64,000 nt of DNA from Streptomyces sp. CB02959 (GCF_002803155.1 NZ_NNBP01000037.1:28430-92429), one strand, 5' to 3'. Positions 8,778 through 16,580 are shown, numbered from the stretch's first letter. Made by a program: numbers and translations. The notes: generated by a model from the sequence alone, not told the origin.

Positions 8778-9179
8778 CTAACGGCTCTTGTCGATCTGAC
8801 CGCGGGTGTAGCGACGGATGCGCTCGTAGGCGACGAGTTCGCCCTCCTCGTCCAGCTTGACCCGGTAGCTCGCCATCACACTCGTCGTCGGGGGAACGCG
8901 TTCGAGTTCCAGGACTTCCACGTCCGCCTGCCAGCCGTCCGAGGTGGGAGTGACCGCGGATACGGATTCCGGGGCCCGTCCCAGCAGCTCCTGGAGTTGC
9001 TCGGCCGCGTAGTGCATGGCCCGCCGGGCCGTGACACGGTGCTTCTCTCCGGTGCCGGAACCCTTCGCAGCGCGGCGCACTTCGCGAGATCCGTCCGCCC
9101 CCTCGGCACGTCGCCGGGGCGTGCGCCGGGCCCTTTGCGGGTGGTCCTCTTCGCCTGCGGCCATTGCGCTCTCCGACAT
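8778..9179 (-). CDS. gvpO: Gas vesicle protein GvpO
   Basis: 133 residues with a basic, low-complexity N-terminal 45 residues followed by the GvpO domain (AMHYAAEQLQELLGRAPESV then VMASYRVKLDEEGELVAYER). GvpO is an accessory or regulatory factor in archaeal and actinobacterial clusters. It opens the compact O-A-F-G-J-L-S-K stretch; the 207-base gap upstream probably carries a promoter. The Shine-Dalgarno is weak, so the exact start is less certain. Confidence 0.88.
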   Translation of the reverse strand: MSESAMAAGEEDHPQRARRTPRRRAEGADGSREVRRAAKGSGTGEKHRVTARRAMHYAAEQLQELLGRAPESVSAVTPTSDGWQADVEVLELERVPPTTSVMASYRVKLDEEGELVAYERIRRYTRGQIDKSR

Positions 9180-9315
9180 CGGAGACTTCGTACATTCAGC
9201 GCCGCGCGCACACGGCGCCCTTCCATGGTATCCACCTGCGTTCCGCCGAGGACCGTGCCAATTGCCGCCGGAAGTCGTCCGGACGTCGGGCATACGCACA
9301 GTCGCCCTCCGTATA

Positions 9316-9333
9316 CCGGATTCCGGATTCCGG
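9316..9333. promoter_or_regulatory. Short direct repeat in the gvpO upstream region
   Basis: CCGGATT is repeated back to back, then CCGG, inside the 207-base gap between gvpO and the SRPBCC gene. This gap likely contains the gvpO promoter and the repeat could be a factor-binding site; no known consensus matched. Confidence 0.3.
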
Positions 9334-9386
9334 AGGCACTGTGCGCGCACGAGCTGTCACCAAGGGCGCTCCTCGGAGCGGCGGTG

Positions 9387-10289
9387 TCATGCTGCCTCGT
9401 CGCCCTCCGCATCCTCCTCGTCATCCTCGTATTCGTCCGCTTCGCTCTCCTCTTCCTCGTCTTCGTAATCCCCTTCCGCTTCGTCCTCCTCCAGTCCCTC
9501 TTCATGGCTGAGGACCACTTCCCCGTCGAGGATCTCGCCGCGCCAGCCCTCCGGCTCCTCTTCGGCAAGGCTGGCATAGCGTTGGAAGTGCTTGAGGTCC
9601 AGGCGCAGACGGCGGCCCTGCGCTCGCCACAGGTTTCCGGTCTTTTCGAAGAGCCCCATGGGGTAGTACTCGACGACAAGCACGACCCGCGTGAGGTCGG
9701 ACGTGATCTCGTGGAAGCTCACCATTCCCCGCGTCGAGCCCTTGGCACCCTCGGAAGTCCAGATGATGCGTTCATCGGGCACCTGTTCCAGCACGGTGGC
9801 CTTCCATGTTCGTGTCGACGGGCCAACCTTGGCCTTCCAGTGCGTTGTTACCTCGTCACTCGTCGAAACGTCACGCACGCCCTTGGTGAAGCTGCTGAAT
9901 TTCTCGAACTGCGTCCAGTGGTTGTAGACGGTGCGTACCGGAAGCCCGACATCGATGACCTCGACGATGTTGGTGACCTTCCGGTCACCTGAAGAGCGCC
10001 CGCCCCCGCCGAAGGATTCCTTGACCTTCTCCAGCACGTTGCCGCCGAGGCCCTTCACCACACCTCCGAGCACCTTCTTCAAGGGCGATCCACCACCGAG
10101 GAGGGCGGCTCCCACTCCTGCGAGCGAGCCTCCGTTGTCGGCAACGTCGGAGAGCTGATCTGTGACGTCGGTCAGCTTGCCCCCGGCCCGTTCGGCGAGG
10201 TGCCCCGCCCAGGCCGTCACGAAATCACCGAGTTCGTCGCGCAACCGATCGAGCTCCGCCTTCGTCTCATCCTGTGCGACCTTGGCCAT
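9387..10289 (-). CDS. SRPBCC-domain gas-vesicle-associated protein (GvpZ-like position)
   Basis: 300 residues in three parts: an N-terminal helical, Gly-rich region (1-100), a central SRPBCC/polyketide-cyclase-type domain (about 105-240; VYNHWTQFEKFSSFTKGVRD and IIWTSEGAKGSTRGMVSFHE are typical of this START-like fold), and an acidic Glu/Asp tail of about 50 residues. Such proteins recur in streptomycete gvp clusters and correspond to GvpZ in the S. coelicolor naming, though I assign that by position only. GGAGG precedes the ATG. It could bind a hydrophobic ligand or shell surface; that is inference. Confidence 0.75.
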   Translation of the reverse strand: MAKVAQDETKAELDRLRDELGDFVTAWAGHLAERAGGKLTDVTDQLSDVADNGGSLAGVGAALLGGGSPLKKVLGGVVKGLGGNVLEKVKESFGGGGRSSGDRKVTNIVEVIDVGLPVRTVYNHWTQFEKFSSFTKGVRDVSTSDEVTTHWKAKVGPSTRTWKATVLEQVPDERIIWTSEGAKGSTRGMVSFHEITSDLTRVVLVVEYYPMGLFEKTGNLWRAQGRRLRLDLKHFQRYASLAEEEPEGWRGEILDGEVVLSHEEGLEEDEAEGDYEDEEEESEADEYEDDEEDAEGDEAA

Positions 10290-10295
10290 GATCGG

Positions 10296-11204
10296 CTACC
10301 TCCGGCGTCCCTGACTCGACGGTGCTCTTCCGGTGCTCTTCCGAGAAGACGGTGCGGTCTGCCTCTTCGCGGACGACTTCTTGGCGGGTGCTTTCTTCGC
10401 CGTTGACTTCTTGGCAGGGGCCTTCTTCGCCGCGGTCTTCTTGGCGGGGGCCCGCTTCGCCGCGGTCTTCTTGGCCGGTGCCCGCTTCGCCGCGGTCTTC
10501 TTGGCAGGGGCCTTCTTCGCTGTCGCGGGTCTGGTCTTCTTGGTGGTGGTCTTCGGCTTTTCATCGGCGGAGGAACTCCGGGACGTCGAACGGGTCTTGC
10601 TCGTCCCGCCACCGCTCTGGCTCCTGGCCCGTTTCCCCGTACTCGGCTCCCGCTTTCCCGCCCCCGATTCCCGTTTCCGCGTGCTCGACGTGCGTTTTTC
10701 CGTCCGCGGCTTCGCCGTGCCGCGGGCCGTCCGCCGTTGGGGTCGCTCCCGTTTGCGCTCCGCCGCTTCTTCTTCCTCTTCTTCGTGTTCTTCCTCTTCT
10801 TCGTGTTCTTCCTCTTCTTCGTGTTCTTCCTCTTCTTCGTCGCCCTGGTCGTACTCGTCGTACTCGGAATCCCCTTCGGAGGACTCCTCGCCTTCGGTGA
10901 GCTCCAACGTGCGGTCGTGCAGGGTGTCTGCGAGCGTCGCGATGCCGCGGGTCGCCGCCGCCGAGACGGCACGGCGCCCGGCCTCCACGACCTCCCCGCG
11001 CAACTGCTCCCCGAGTTCAGCAACCTGGGGAATCTCACCGAGCTGGCGGGCGCCCTCGGTCAGAAGGCGCCGCGGATCGAGTCCTAGTTCGCGCCCCGCC
11101 AGGGTGGACATCAAACTCAGTGCGAGGCGGCCCTTCTTGGTACGGCCCAGCACGTAGCCGCCGGCCAAGGCGGCAGCCACGAGGACCTTGGTCCCACTGT
11201 CCAT
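10296..11204 (-). CDS. Gas-vesicle-cluster protein with acidic and histone-like repeats (GvpY-like position)
   Basis: 302 residues. An N-terminal helix (VLVAAALAGGYVLG) begins a roughly 100-residue conserved part (TKKGRLALSLMSTLAGRELG). Then come a Glu/His-rich acidic repeat (EEEEHEEEEEHEEEEEHEEE type) and a long Lys/Ala/Pro tail built from AKKTAAKRAP-like decapeptides, resembling eukaryotic histone H1 tails. It lies 6 bases before the SRPBCC gene and opens the whole leftward gvp region. GvpY of S. coelicolor is the likely counterpart, by position. The tail may bind nucleic acid or acidic partners; automated pipelines may mislabel it because of its low complexity. Confidence 0.65.
   Translation of the reverse strand: MDSGTKVLVAAALAGGYVLGRTKKGRLALSLMSTLAGRELGLDPRRLLTEGARQLGEIPQVAELGEQLRGEVVEAGRRAVSAAATRGIATLADTLHDRTLELTEGEESSEGDSEYDEYDQGDEEEEEHEEEEEHEEEEEHEEEEEEAAERKRERPQRRTARGTAKPRTEKRTSSTRKRESGAGKREPSTGKRARSQSGGGTSKTRSTSRSSSADEKPKTTTKKTRPATAKKAPAKKTAAKRAPAKKTAAKRAPAKKTAAKKAPAKKSTAKKAPAKKSSAKRQTAPSSRKSTGRAPSSQGRRR
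10371..10530. repeat. 30-bp coding repeats for AKKTAAKRAP units
   Basis: Successive roughly 30-base units (TTCTTGGCGGGGGCCCGCTT-type on the plus strand) encode the Lys/Ala/Pro decapeptides of the histone-like tail on the minus strand. Copies differ by few bases, so unit number may vary between strains by slippage or recombination. Confidence 0.7.
10771..10842. repeat. 18-bp tandem repeat encoding the acidic Glu/His block
   Basis: CTTCGTGTTCTTCCTCTT is repeated in tandem three to four times with near-perfect identity; on the minus strand it encodes the EEEEEH hexapeptides. Perfect short tandem units are prone to copy-number change. Confidence 0.75.
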
Positions 11205-11543
11205 GCGTACGTCACCTTCTCTGGGCGTGCAGCCCGGCGCCGCGGCAGACAACCCCACGGGATGTTCCGGCGCCATACCTCCAGGGTGACTCCCCGGACG
11301 GCCTTCGCATCCCGACAGGCCGGCTGATCCTCCGGGCTGCATCGAAGAACTGTCTGCCACCGAGCGGACACACTGTGCCCACGAGGCGCTCCGGCACCGG
11401 CCGCCGTGCGTGCCGGGAGAAACCGGTCGCCACGCGCCGTCCCACCCGTGTCTGCGGACCAGGCATCCGTACGAGGTGCGGCAGAAGGGCCCGACGCAGC
11501 AGACTGCTGGGAGAGCGTCTGCTCACGTCTGAGAGGAGCCGTC
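11205..11543. other. Intergenic region upstream of the gvp set
   Basis: 339 bases between two divergently read genes. It should contain the promoter for the leftward gas-vesicle region and one for the rightward acyl-CoA dehydrogenase/PIG-L pair. I see no convincing motif or RNA gene. Confidence 0.4.
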
Positions 11544-12179
11544 GTGGAACCTCCTCCCACATCCCCCACCGGCGTCGGAGCGGGTTGCAGCGTTGCCGCC
11601 GTTGTTGCGCCGGGCACTCCGGACGCCGAGAGTGCCCGCCGGGTATCGGCTGGTCCCTGCGTCGCCCTCGTGGACAGCGATTCACTGCGGATTCCCCTGC
11701 CTGTTTATGGGAAGACCCGAAAGCACTTCCACACCCTGTGCCGCCTCGGCAGGCGAGACCCGTGCATGGCCCGTTTGGCAGAGGGGCACGTCGACGCCGT
11801 GGCGACCCTGACGGAACTGGGCGGACCCAAGGTGAAGCCGTCAGAACGGTGGGGCGTGCCGGCGGCGCACCCGCCGGGCTCGGGGTTGACGGCAGACGGC
11901 AGGAGCACCGACTGGAGGCTGACCGGCGTCAAACCGCACTGTTCGGGCGCACGCACCTGCACCCACGCGCTGGTGACGGCCGACACCGCACAGGGATCGC
12001 GGCTCTTCGCCGTGCACGTCGGGGACCGGGCCGTGCTGGCTGCGCCCGGGACCTGGCAGGCGGCGGGCCTGGCCGGCAGTGACTCCCTCGACGTGACGTT
12101 CCACAACCTGCCGGCCGAACTCGTGGGCGACGTCGACGGTTACGGCAACCTGCCGGCCGGCAACGGGAGAACGCCATGA
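11544..12179 (+). CDS. C-terminally truncated acyl-CoA dehydrogenase-like protein
   Basis: 211 residues, about half of a normal acyl-CoA dehydrogenase (roughly 380). The N-terminal and middle-domain signatures are recognisable: LRIPLPVYGKTRKHFHTLCR, ARLAEGHVDAVATL, then WRLTGVKPHCSGA and ALVTADTAQGSRLFAV. The C-terminal four-helix domain with the catalytic base is absent. A GTG at 11544 is chosen because GAGAGGAG lies 5 bases upstream. The stop overlaps the ATG of the PIG-L gene, so translation coupling is retained although the enzyme is probably dead. In many streptomycetes this gene type stands next to PIG-L and methyltransferase genes. Confidence 0.6.
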   Translation: MEPPPTSPTGVGAGCSVAAVVAPGTPDAESARRVSAGPCVALVDSDSLRIPLPVYGKTRKHFHTLCRLGRRDPCMARLAEGHVDAVATLTELGGPKVKPSERWGVPAAHPPGSGLTADGRSTDWRLTGVKPHCSGARTCTHALVTADTAQGSRLFAVHVGDRAVLAAPGTWQAAGLAGSDSLDVTFHNLPAELVGDVDGYGNLPAGNGRTP

Positions 12180-12943
12180 GTGGCACCGACCGGAGAGCCG
12201 CCACCGACGCCGTCGAAGCCCCCGGCACGCCTGAAGGCCAATGGGCATCCTGGTACGGCCCGCGGCACCTGCCGCCCATCCCGCCGCCCGACGGGCCGGT
12301 CGTGGTCGTCTCGGCCCACCCCGACGACGAGGTGCTGGGCTTCGGCGGCAGCCTGGCCCTGCTGGCCTCCGGTGGTGCCGAGGTGCTCATCGTGTCGGTT
12401 ACGGACGGGGAGGGATCCCACCCCCGCAGCACGCTGGTCGCCGCGGACCAGCTGGCTCGGATGCGCCACCGTGAACTCCTTTACGCACTGGAGAAGTTGG
12501 GGCTGTCTGAAGTGCGTCTGGAGCGGCTGGGGGTCCCGGACACCCAGGTGGACCGGTATCAGGACACGGTAGCCCGGGCCATCGCCGGATTGCTGCGCGA
12601 GGTCAAGGCCGCACGGTGCGTGGCGCCATGGGTCGGAGATCTGCGCAGCGACCACGAAGCCGCAGGTCGGGCGGCCATCGACGCCTGCCGAGCCACTGGA
12701 GTGCCCCTGTGGATGTATCCGGTGTGGATGTGGCACTGGGCCCGGCCGCAGGATCCGCGCGTGCCGTGGCACCTGGCTGCGCACCTGCCACTTCCGCCAG
12801 AAGCGACCGCCCTGAAGTCCCTCGCCATCGCGCAGTTCGTCAGCCAGATCCGTCCGCTGGGAGACGGTGAGAAGAACGCCGCGATCCTGCCACCCGAGGA
12901 GGTGGCCCACCACATCAGGTCGTTCGAGGTGGTCTTCCGGTGA
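12176..12943 (+). CDS. PIG-L (LmbE-like) deacetylase
   Basis: 255 residues with the metal-binding AHPDDEVLGFGGSLALLA motif near residue 45 and downstream ARCVAPWVGDLRSDHEAAGR, which supplies the other zinc ligands. PIG-L enzymes remove acetyl groups from GlcNAc-linked small molecules (mycothiol pathway MshB, or secondary-metabolite analogues). ATGA overlap with the upstream gene and GTGA overlap with the downstream methyltransferase remnant show a former tightly coupled operon. The substrate is unknown. The frame appears intact. Confidence 0.88.
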   Translation: MSGTDRRAATDAVEAPGTPEGQWASWYGPRHLPPIPPPDGPVVVVSAHPDDEVLGFGGSLALLASGGAEVLIVSVTDGEGSHPRSTLVAADQLARMRHRELLYALEKLGLSEVRLERLGVPDTQVDRYQDTVARAIAGLLREVKAARCVAPWVGDLRSDHEAAGRAAIDACRATGVPLWMYPVWMWHWARPQDPRVPWHLAAHLPLPPEATALKSLAIAQFVSQIRPLGDGEKNAAILPPEEVAHHIRSFEVVFR

Positions 12944-13125
12944 ACACGCCGTCCGCCTACTTCTGCGCCAAGTACGCCGTCGCAACCGAACCGTGGGGCT
13001 GAGCCGACGCTGGAACGAGCACCGCAAGTACGCCCCTCATCCTCCGTGCGCTGCCGTGTCCGCACTACCACACGGCGCTCGAACCCGATTGTTTGCCGGG
13101 GTGTTCACCCGCCGACTCGCCTGAC
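12940..13125 (+). pseudogene. SAM-dependent methyltransferase (NodS-like) remnant
   Basis: A GTG overlapping the PIG-L stop reads AYFCAKYAVATEPWG and then meets a stop. The next frame continues LSRRWNEHRKYAPH, and a third LPCPHYHTALEPDC. Together these match the N-terminus of the NodS-type methyltransferase normally found after PIG-L in this cassette (YF-x-YA-x-PWG...RWYE-x-RKYA...LP-x-Y-x-ALEPGC). At least two frameshifts and loss of everything beyond the SAM-binding start make it a pseudogene. Confidence 0.65.
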
Positions 13126-13228
13126 ATTGCGGCGCGTTGTGCGCCGTCGATGCCGTGCCCGCCGCCGTGGCCACCGCCACGGCCTGCACCAGGGGCCTGC
13201 CCCACGGCGAGGTGCGCTGATACGGCGT

Positions 13229-13462
13229 TCACGTCGAGGTAGTACCCGTCCTGCCGGTCGGCTGGGTGGGGCGGATCAGGGGGCGCGCCCAACGACGGCG
13301 CGGATCTGTTCGGCGACCACCCTCACGGCCGGGCGGGATGTGGGCGCTGTGCTGGATGTAGTCGGGGGACCAAAAGCGTTCGGCGGCGGCGTAGTCCCGC
13401 TGGTTGAACAGCGTGTCGAACGCCTCGCGGACGAGTTCCTTGTTCTTCTCTTCGGCGCTCAT
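13229..13462 (-). pseudogene. SnoaL-like protein, broken after 50 residues
   Basis: The first about 50 residues (KNKELVREAFDTLFNQRDYA then FWSPDYIQHSAHIPPGREG) are a clear SnoaL/NTF2-like start, a family of about 130-150 residues. After PGREG the frame turns into Arg/Pro-rich non-homologous sequence, indicating a frameshift or deletion. It is the last member of the leftward TetR-linked operon. Confidence 0.6.
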
Positions 13463-13545
13463 GGCTGGTCACCTGTTCCGGTGCGTGTTCGGAGTGGGTG
13501 GAGACGGCGGCCGGGCTGCGGGTGTGGCCCGGTGCTGGGCGGCGG

Positions 13546-14502
13546 TCACCACCGGGGGTTGGCGAGGTCCAGGACGAGGCGTCCGCGCACGCCGCCGGCG
13601 GCCAGCCGCCGGTGTGCCTCGGCGGCTCGCGCGGCCGGCAGTACCTCGCCGACGCGCAGGGTGAGTTCGCCGGCTTCGGCCTGTCGGGCGAGCCGATCCA
13701 GCAGAGCGGTGTCGTTGGCCGCGACGTACGAGGAGACGGGGTGGATCGTGATGCCGCGCTCTGCCGGGCCGGTCCAGCCCTTCAGGCTGACCAGCGCTCC
13801 GCCGCCGGCGGCCGCACCGAGGGCCTGCGCGTTGAGGGCGGCGCCGTCGATCAGCGCGGGGGCTCCCCCGGGCACCACGGCGCGTAGGTCGGTGGCCGCG
13901 TCGTGACGGCGGGGCACGACCTGGTCGGCGCCCAACTTCCCGACCACCGCCCGATCCTTCTCGGCGGCGTCGGCAAGCACGGTGAGTCCGTCCCGCTTCG
14001 CCAGCTCGACGGCGAAGCCGCCGACCGCCCCGGCGGCCCCCAGCACGACGAGCTGCCGGCCCGGGAGCAGCGCGAGCGCGTCGAGGGACAGCCGCGCGGT
14101 GACCGCGTTGAGCAGCAGCGTGGCGGCTTCGGGGAAGGTCGCCTTCTCGGGAGCCGGAACCACGGACTCCTGGGCGACGACCAACTGTTCGGCGTAGGTA
14201 CCGCCGTGCGGGCCGAACGGGATGACGGAGGCGACCACGCGGTCTCCGACGGCCAGGCGCGCGTCGGTGTCGGGGCCGAGCTTGTCGACCACGCCGGCCA
14301 CGTCCATGCCGGGCACGTACGGCGCGGGGTGCTGGGCGAGTTGCGCGGCCCGTCCGCCGGTGCGGAAGGTGAGGTCGGTGGGGTTGACCGCGGCCGCATG
14401 CACGCGGATGCGCACCTCACCGCGGCCGGGCTCGGGTTCGGGCAGGTCGACGACCTGCAGCACCTCGGGGCCGCCGAACCGGGTCAGTCCGATCGCTTTC
14501 AT
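13546..14502 (-). CDS. Quinone oxidoreductase-like MDR protein (NADP-dependent)
   Basis: 318 residues of the zinc-free medium-chain dehydrogenase/reductase (quinone oxidoreductase) type: GroES-like N-terminus (MKAIGLTRFGGPEVLQVVDL, PYVPGMDVAGVV) and a Rossmann domain with VVLGAAGAVGGFAVELAK. No structural-zinc cysteines. It likely reduces quinones or reactive enones with NADPH. AGGAG lies upstream. It follows the ene-reductase and SDR remnant on the same strand, so it is part of the operon repressed by the adjacent TetR. Confidence 0.9.
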   Translation of the reverse strand: MKAIGLTRFGGPEVLQVVDLPEPEPGRGEVRIRVHAAAVNPTDLTFRTGGRAAQLAQHPAPYVPGMDVAGVVDKLGPDTDARLAVGDRVVASVIPFGPHGGTYAEQLVVAQESVVPAPEKATFPEAATLLLNAVTARLSLDALALLPGRQLVVLGAAGAVGGFAVELAKRDGLTVLADAAEKDRAVVGKLGADQVVPRRHDAATDLRAVVPGGAPALIDGAALNAQALGAAAGGGALVSLKGWTGPAERGITIHPVSSYVAANDTALLDRLARQAEAGELTLRVGEVLPAARAAEAHRRLAAGGVRGRLVLDLANPRW

Positions 14503-14541
14503 GGTCCGTGTGCTCCTTCGTCGTGTGGCGCGTGGGCCGGG

Positions 14542-14733
14542 CTACAGCTGGCCGGCCATGGCGGTGTTGAGCTCGTTGACGTAGGCGTGCTCGCCCGGCC
14601 CGGCGTTGCCCCGGTAGATCCGGGCCTGCTCGACGCCGATCTCCTCGCTGTCGCCGGCCAGGGCCTCGGCCAGGCCGCGGCCGATGCCGCTGGTGCCGCC
14701 GGTGACCAGGACGGTGTTTCCGGTGAGCTTCAT
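14542..14733 (-). pseudogene. Short-chain dehydrogenase with internal deletion
   Basis: 63 residues that join the beginning and end of a DltE/YdfG-type SDR. MKLTGNTVLVTGGTSGIGRG is the complete NADP-binding start. After LAEAL the sequence jumps to DSEEIGVEQARIYR, which belongs to the C-terminus of such enzymes, leaving out the catalytic S-Y-K core. The frame stays open, so an in-frame deletion of about 550 bases fits. A good ribosome site (AGGAG) remains. Confidence 0.7.
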
Positions 14734-14752
14734 GGTGTGCTCCTGGGAGGCG

Positions 14753-15856
14753 TCAGGCCGTTGCGGGCTGCAGGGCGGGGTAGTCGGTGTATCCGGCGCG
14801 GCCAGCGGCGTAGACGGTGCTCCAGTCGATGTCCGCGAGAGGGGCTCCGGCGGCGAGGCGGGCCGGCAGGTCGGGGTTGGCGATGAACGGGCGGCCGAAC
14901 GCGATGACGTCGGCCAGGCCGTCCTCCACCAGGCGGGCCCCGCGTTCGCCGGTCATGCCCGTGTTGGCGATCAGCGTCCCGTCGAACAGCGGGCGGAAGT
15001 GGGCGAACATGCCGTCGCCGGAAAGGTGCTGGAGCGGAGTTCCGGTGAAGTCGGACTGGGCACCCATCAGCAGCAGGTGCGAAAGACCCTTCAGGCGGGA
15101 GATGACGTACTCGGCCGTGGGTAGCGTCTCGTCGTTGGCCTGGAACGGCCCGGATTCGTGCATCGGGCTCAGCTTGATCCCGGTGCGCTGCGGGCCGACG
15201 GCGGTGGCGACCGCGTCGACGATCTCCAGCGTCAGGCGGGCCCGGTTCTCGATCGAGCCGCCATAGGCGTCGGTGCGCTGGTTGGTGGCCTTGTTCAGGA
15301 ACTGCGCCGGCAGGTACAGGAAGTTCGCCAGGATCTGGACGCCGTCGAATCCGGCCGCGATCGCGTTGCGGGCGGCGGTGGCGTAGTCGGCGACGGTCTG
15401 GTGGATCTCGACCAGGGACATCGCCCTCGGGGTGACGGTCGGCACCCGGCCCGCCGCGGTGACGCTGCGCTGGACGGGGTCGACGGCCGAGGCGGACACC
15501 GGCAGGGCTCCGGCGCGCAGGTCCGGGTGGGAGATGGAGCCCATGTGCCACAGCTGGGCGATCATCCGGCCGCCCGCGCCGTGCACGGCCTGCGTCACCC
15601 GGCGCCAGCCGGCCACCTGCTCCGCGCTCCACAGGCCGGGCGTGTTGTGCCAGCCGAAGCCGTCCGGGCTGACTGCGGTGGCCTCCCCCACGATCAGCCC
15701 CGCCGTGGCCCGCTGGGCGTAGTAGGCGGCCTGCAGGTCGGTCGGGACGTGGCCGGGGTTGTCGGCCCTCATCCGGGTCAACGGGGCCATCGCGATCCGG
15801 TTCGGCAGTTCCAGGTCGCCCATGCGGACCGGGGTGAACATCGGGGCGAGGTTCAT
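14753..15856 (-). CDS. Old Yellow Enzyme-family alkene reductase
   Basis: 367 residues of the NemA/OYE class: N-terminal LAPMFTPVRMGDLELPNRIA, central QLWHMGSISH, FMN-phosphate region near GMTGERGARLVEDGLADVIA and FGRPFIANPDLP. The enzyme reduces activated alkenes, quinones or nitro-esters with NAD(P)H. The usual active-site pair (H-x-x-H/N before GYL) is replaced: the sequence reads GVQILANFLYLPAQFL, so the substrate-hydrogen-bonding residues differ. The ATG at 15856 has AGAAGGAG upstream. First gene of the operon, divergent from TetR. Confidence 0.88.
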   Translation of the reverse strand: MNLAPMFTPVRMGDLELPNRIAMAPLTRMRADNPGHVPTDLQAAYYAQRATAGLIVGEATAVSPDGFGWHNTPGLWSAEQVAGWRRVTQAVHGAGGRMIAQLWHMGSISHPDLRAGALPVSASAVDPVQRSVTAAGRVPTVTPRAMSLVEIHQTVADYATAARNAIAAGFDGVQILANFLYLPAQFLNKATNQRTDAYGGSIENRARLTLEIVDAVATAVGPQRTGIKLSPMHESGPFQANDETLPTAEYVISRLKGLSHLLLMGAQSDFTGTPLQHLSGDGMFAHFRPLFDGTLIANTGMTGERGARLVEDGLADVIAFGRPFIANPDLPARLAAGAPLADIDWSTVYAAGRAGYTDYPALQPATA

Positions 15857-15880
15857 GAGGATCTCCTTCTCCACTCAATG

Positions 15881-15900
15881 ACAATGTCGCTCGACATTGT
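15881..15900. promoter_or_regulatory. TetR operator 1 (palindrome)
   Basis: ACAATGTCG-CT-CGACATTGT: perfect nine-base arms around two bases, 24 bases upstream of the ene-reductase start. Typical size and symmetry of a TetR-family operator. Confidence 0.75.
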
Positions 15901-15923
15901 TTTATGCCCGGCGCCGACCTTTG

Positions 15924-15943
15924 TCAATGTCGAACGACATCGT
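15924..15943. promoter_or_regulatory. TetR operator 2 (imperfect palindrome)
   Basis: TCAATGTCG-AA-CGACATCGT repeats the same AATGTCG-NN-CGACAT core 43 bases from operator 1 and 31 bases before the tetR start. It probably gives autoregulation and two-site control of the divergent promoters. Confidence 0.7.
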
Positions 15944-15974
15944 CTAGGCTCGTGCGCGGAGAAGGAGGTGCCCG

Positions 15975-16580
15975 ATGGGGGTTTCCAAGGAGCAGGTGGC
16001 GGCGAACCGACAGGCGATCGTCGCGGCCGCCGAGACGCTGTTCCGCCAGCGCGGGGTCGAGGCCGTCGGACTGGTCGAGCTGATGGCGGCCGCCGGCATG
16101 ACCCGTGGCGGGTTCTACAACCACTTCGCCTCCAAGGCGGCGCTCGTGGACGAGGTCGTCGCCCAGGCCATGGCCAAGGGGGAGCAGAACCTGGCCGCGC
16201 TCCTGGAACACTCCCGACAGCAGGGCCGCGATCTGCTGGACGGCCAGATCGACTGGTACCTGTCCCCGGAGCACCGCGCCGACGTGGACCACGGCTGCCC
16301 CAACTCGGGCTTCCTCGGTGACGCCCCCCGGCTCAACGACGACGCCCGCAACGACTACACCGCCGGGCTCAACACCAACATGCGCCTGTTCGCCGAAGCC
16401 GTCCGGGAGGCCACCGGCCTGAGCGAGGAGGACGCCTGGCAACGCGCGCTCGCCCTGTTCAGCCAGATGGCCGGCGCCCTCCTGCTCGCCCGCGCGACCG
16501 CCACGACCGACCCGGACCTCTCGGACCAGCTGCTCGCCGCCGCGCGCCAGGACCTGCACGCCCGGGCCCACCACAGCTGA
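15975..16580 (+). CDS. TetR-family repressor of the ene-reductase operon
   Basis: 201 residues: N-terminal HTH (residues about 12-60, with GMTRGGFYNHFASKAALVDE) and an all-helical ligand domain carrying DHGCPNSGFLGDA, a cysteine region similar to that of repressors answering reactive electrophiles. GGAGAAGGAGG precedes the ATG. It diverges from the OYE-SDR-MDR-SnoaL operon across a gap with two matching palindromes, so it most likely represses that operon and itself; an enone or quinone inducer would fit the enzymes but is inferred. Confidence 0.9.
   Translation: MGVSKEQVAANRQAIVAAAETLFRQRGVEAVGLVELMAAAGMTRGGFYNHFASKAALVDEVVAQAMAKGEQNLAALLEHSRQQGRDLLDGQIDWYLSPEHRADVDHGCPNSGFLGDAPRLNDDARNDYTAGLNTNMRLFAEAVREATGLSEEDAWQRALALFSQMAGALLLARATATTDPDLSDQLLAAARQDLHARAHHS

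Noticed and set aside
10771..10842. Regular short repeats considered as a CRISPR array
   Set aside because: Units are 18 bp, contiguous without spacers, and encode an acidic peptide repeat.
12867..13124. 85-codon frame read as a separate gene after PIG-L
   Set aside because: Its only conserved part (RRWNEHRKYA) is one frame of the broken methyltransferase; the rest overlaps PIG-L out of frame.
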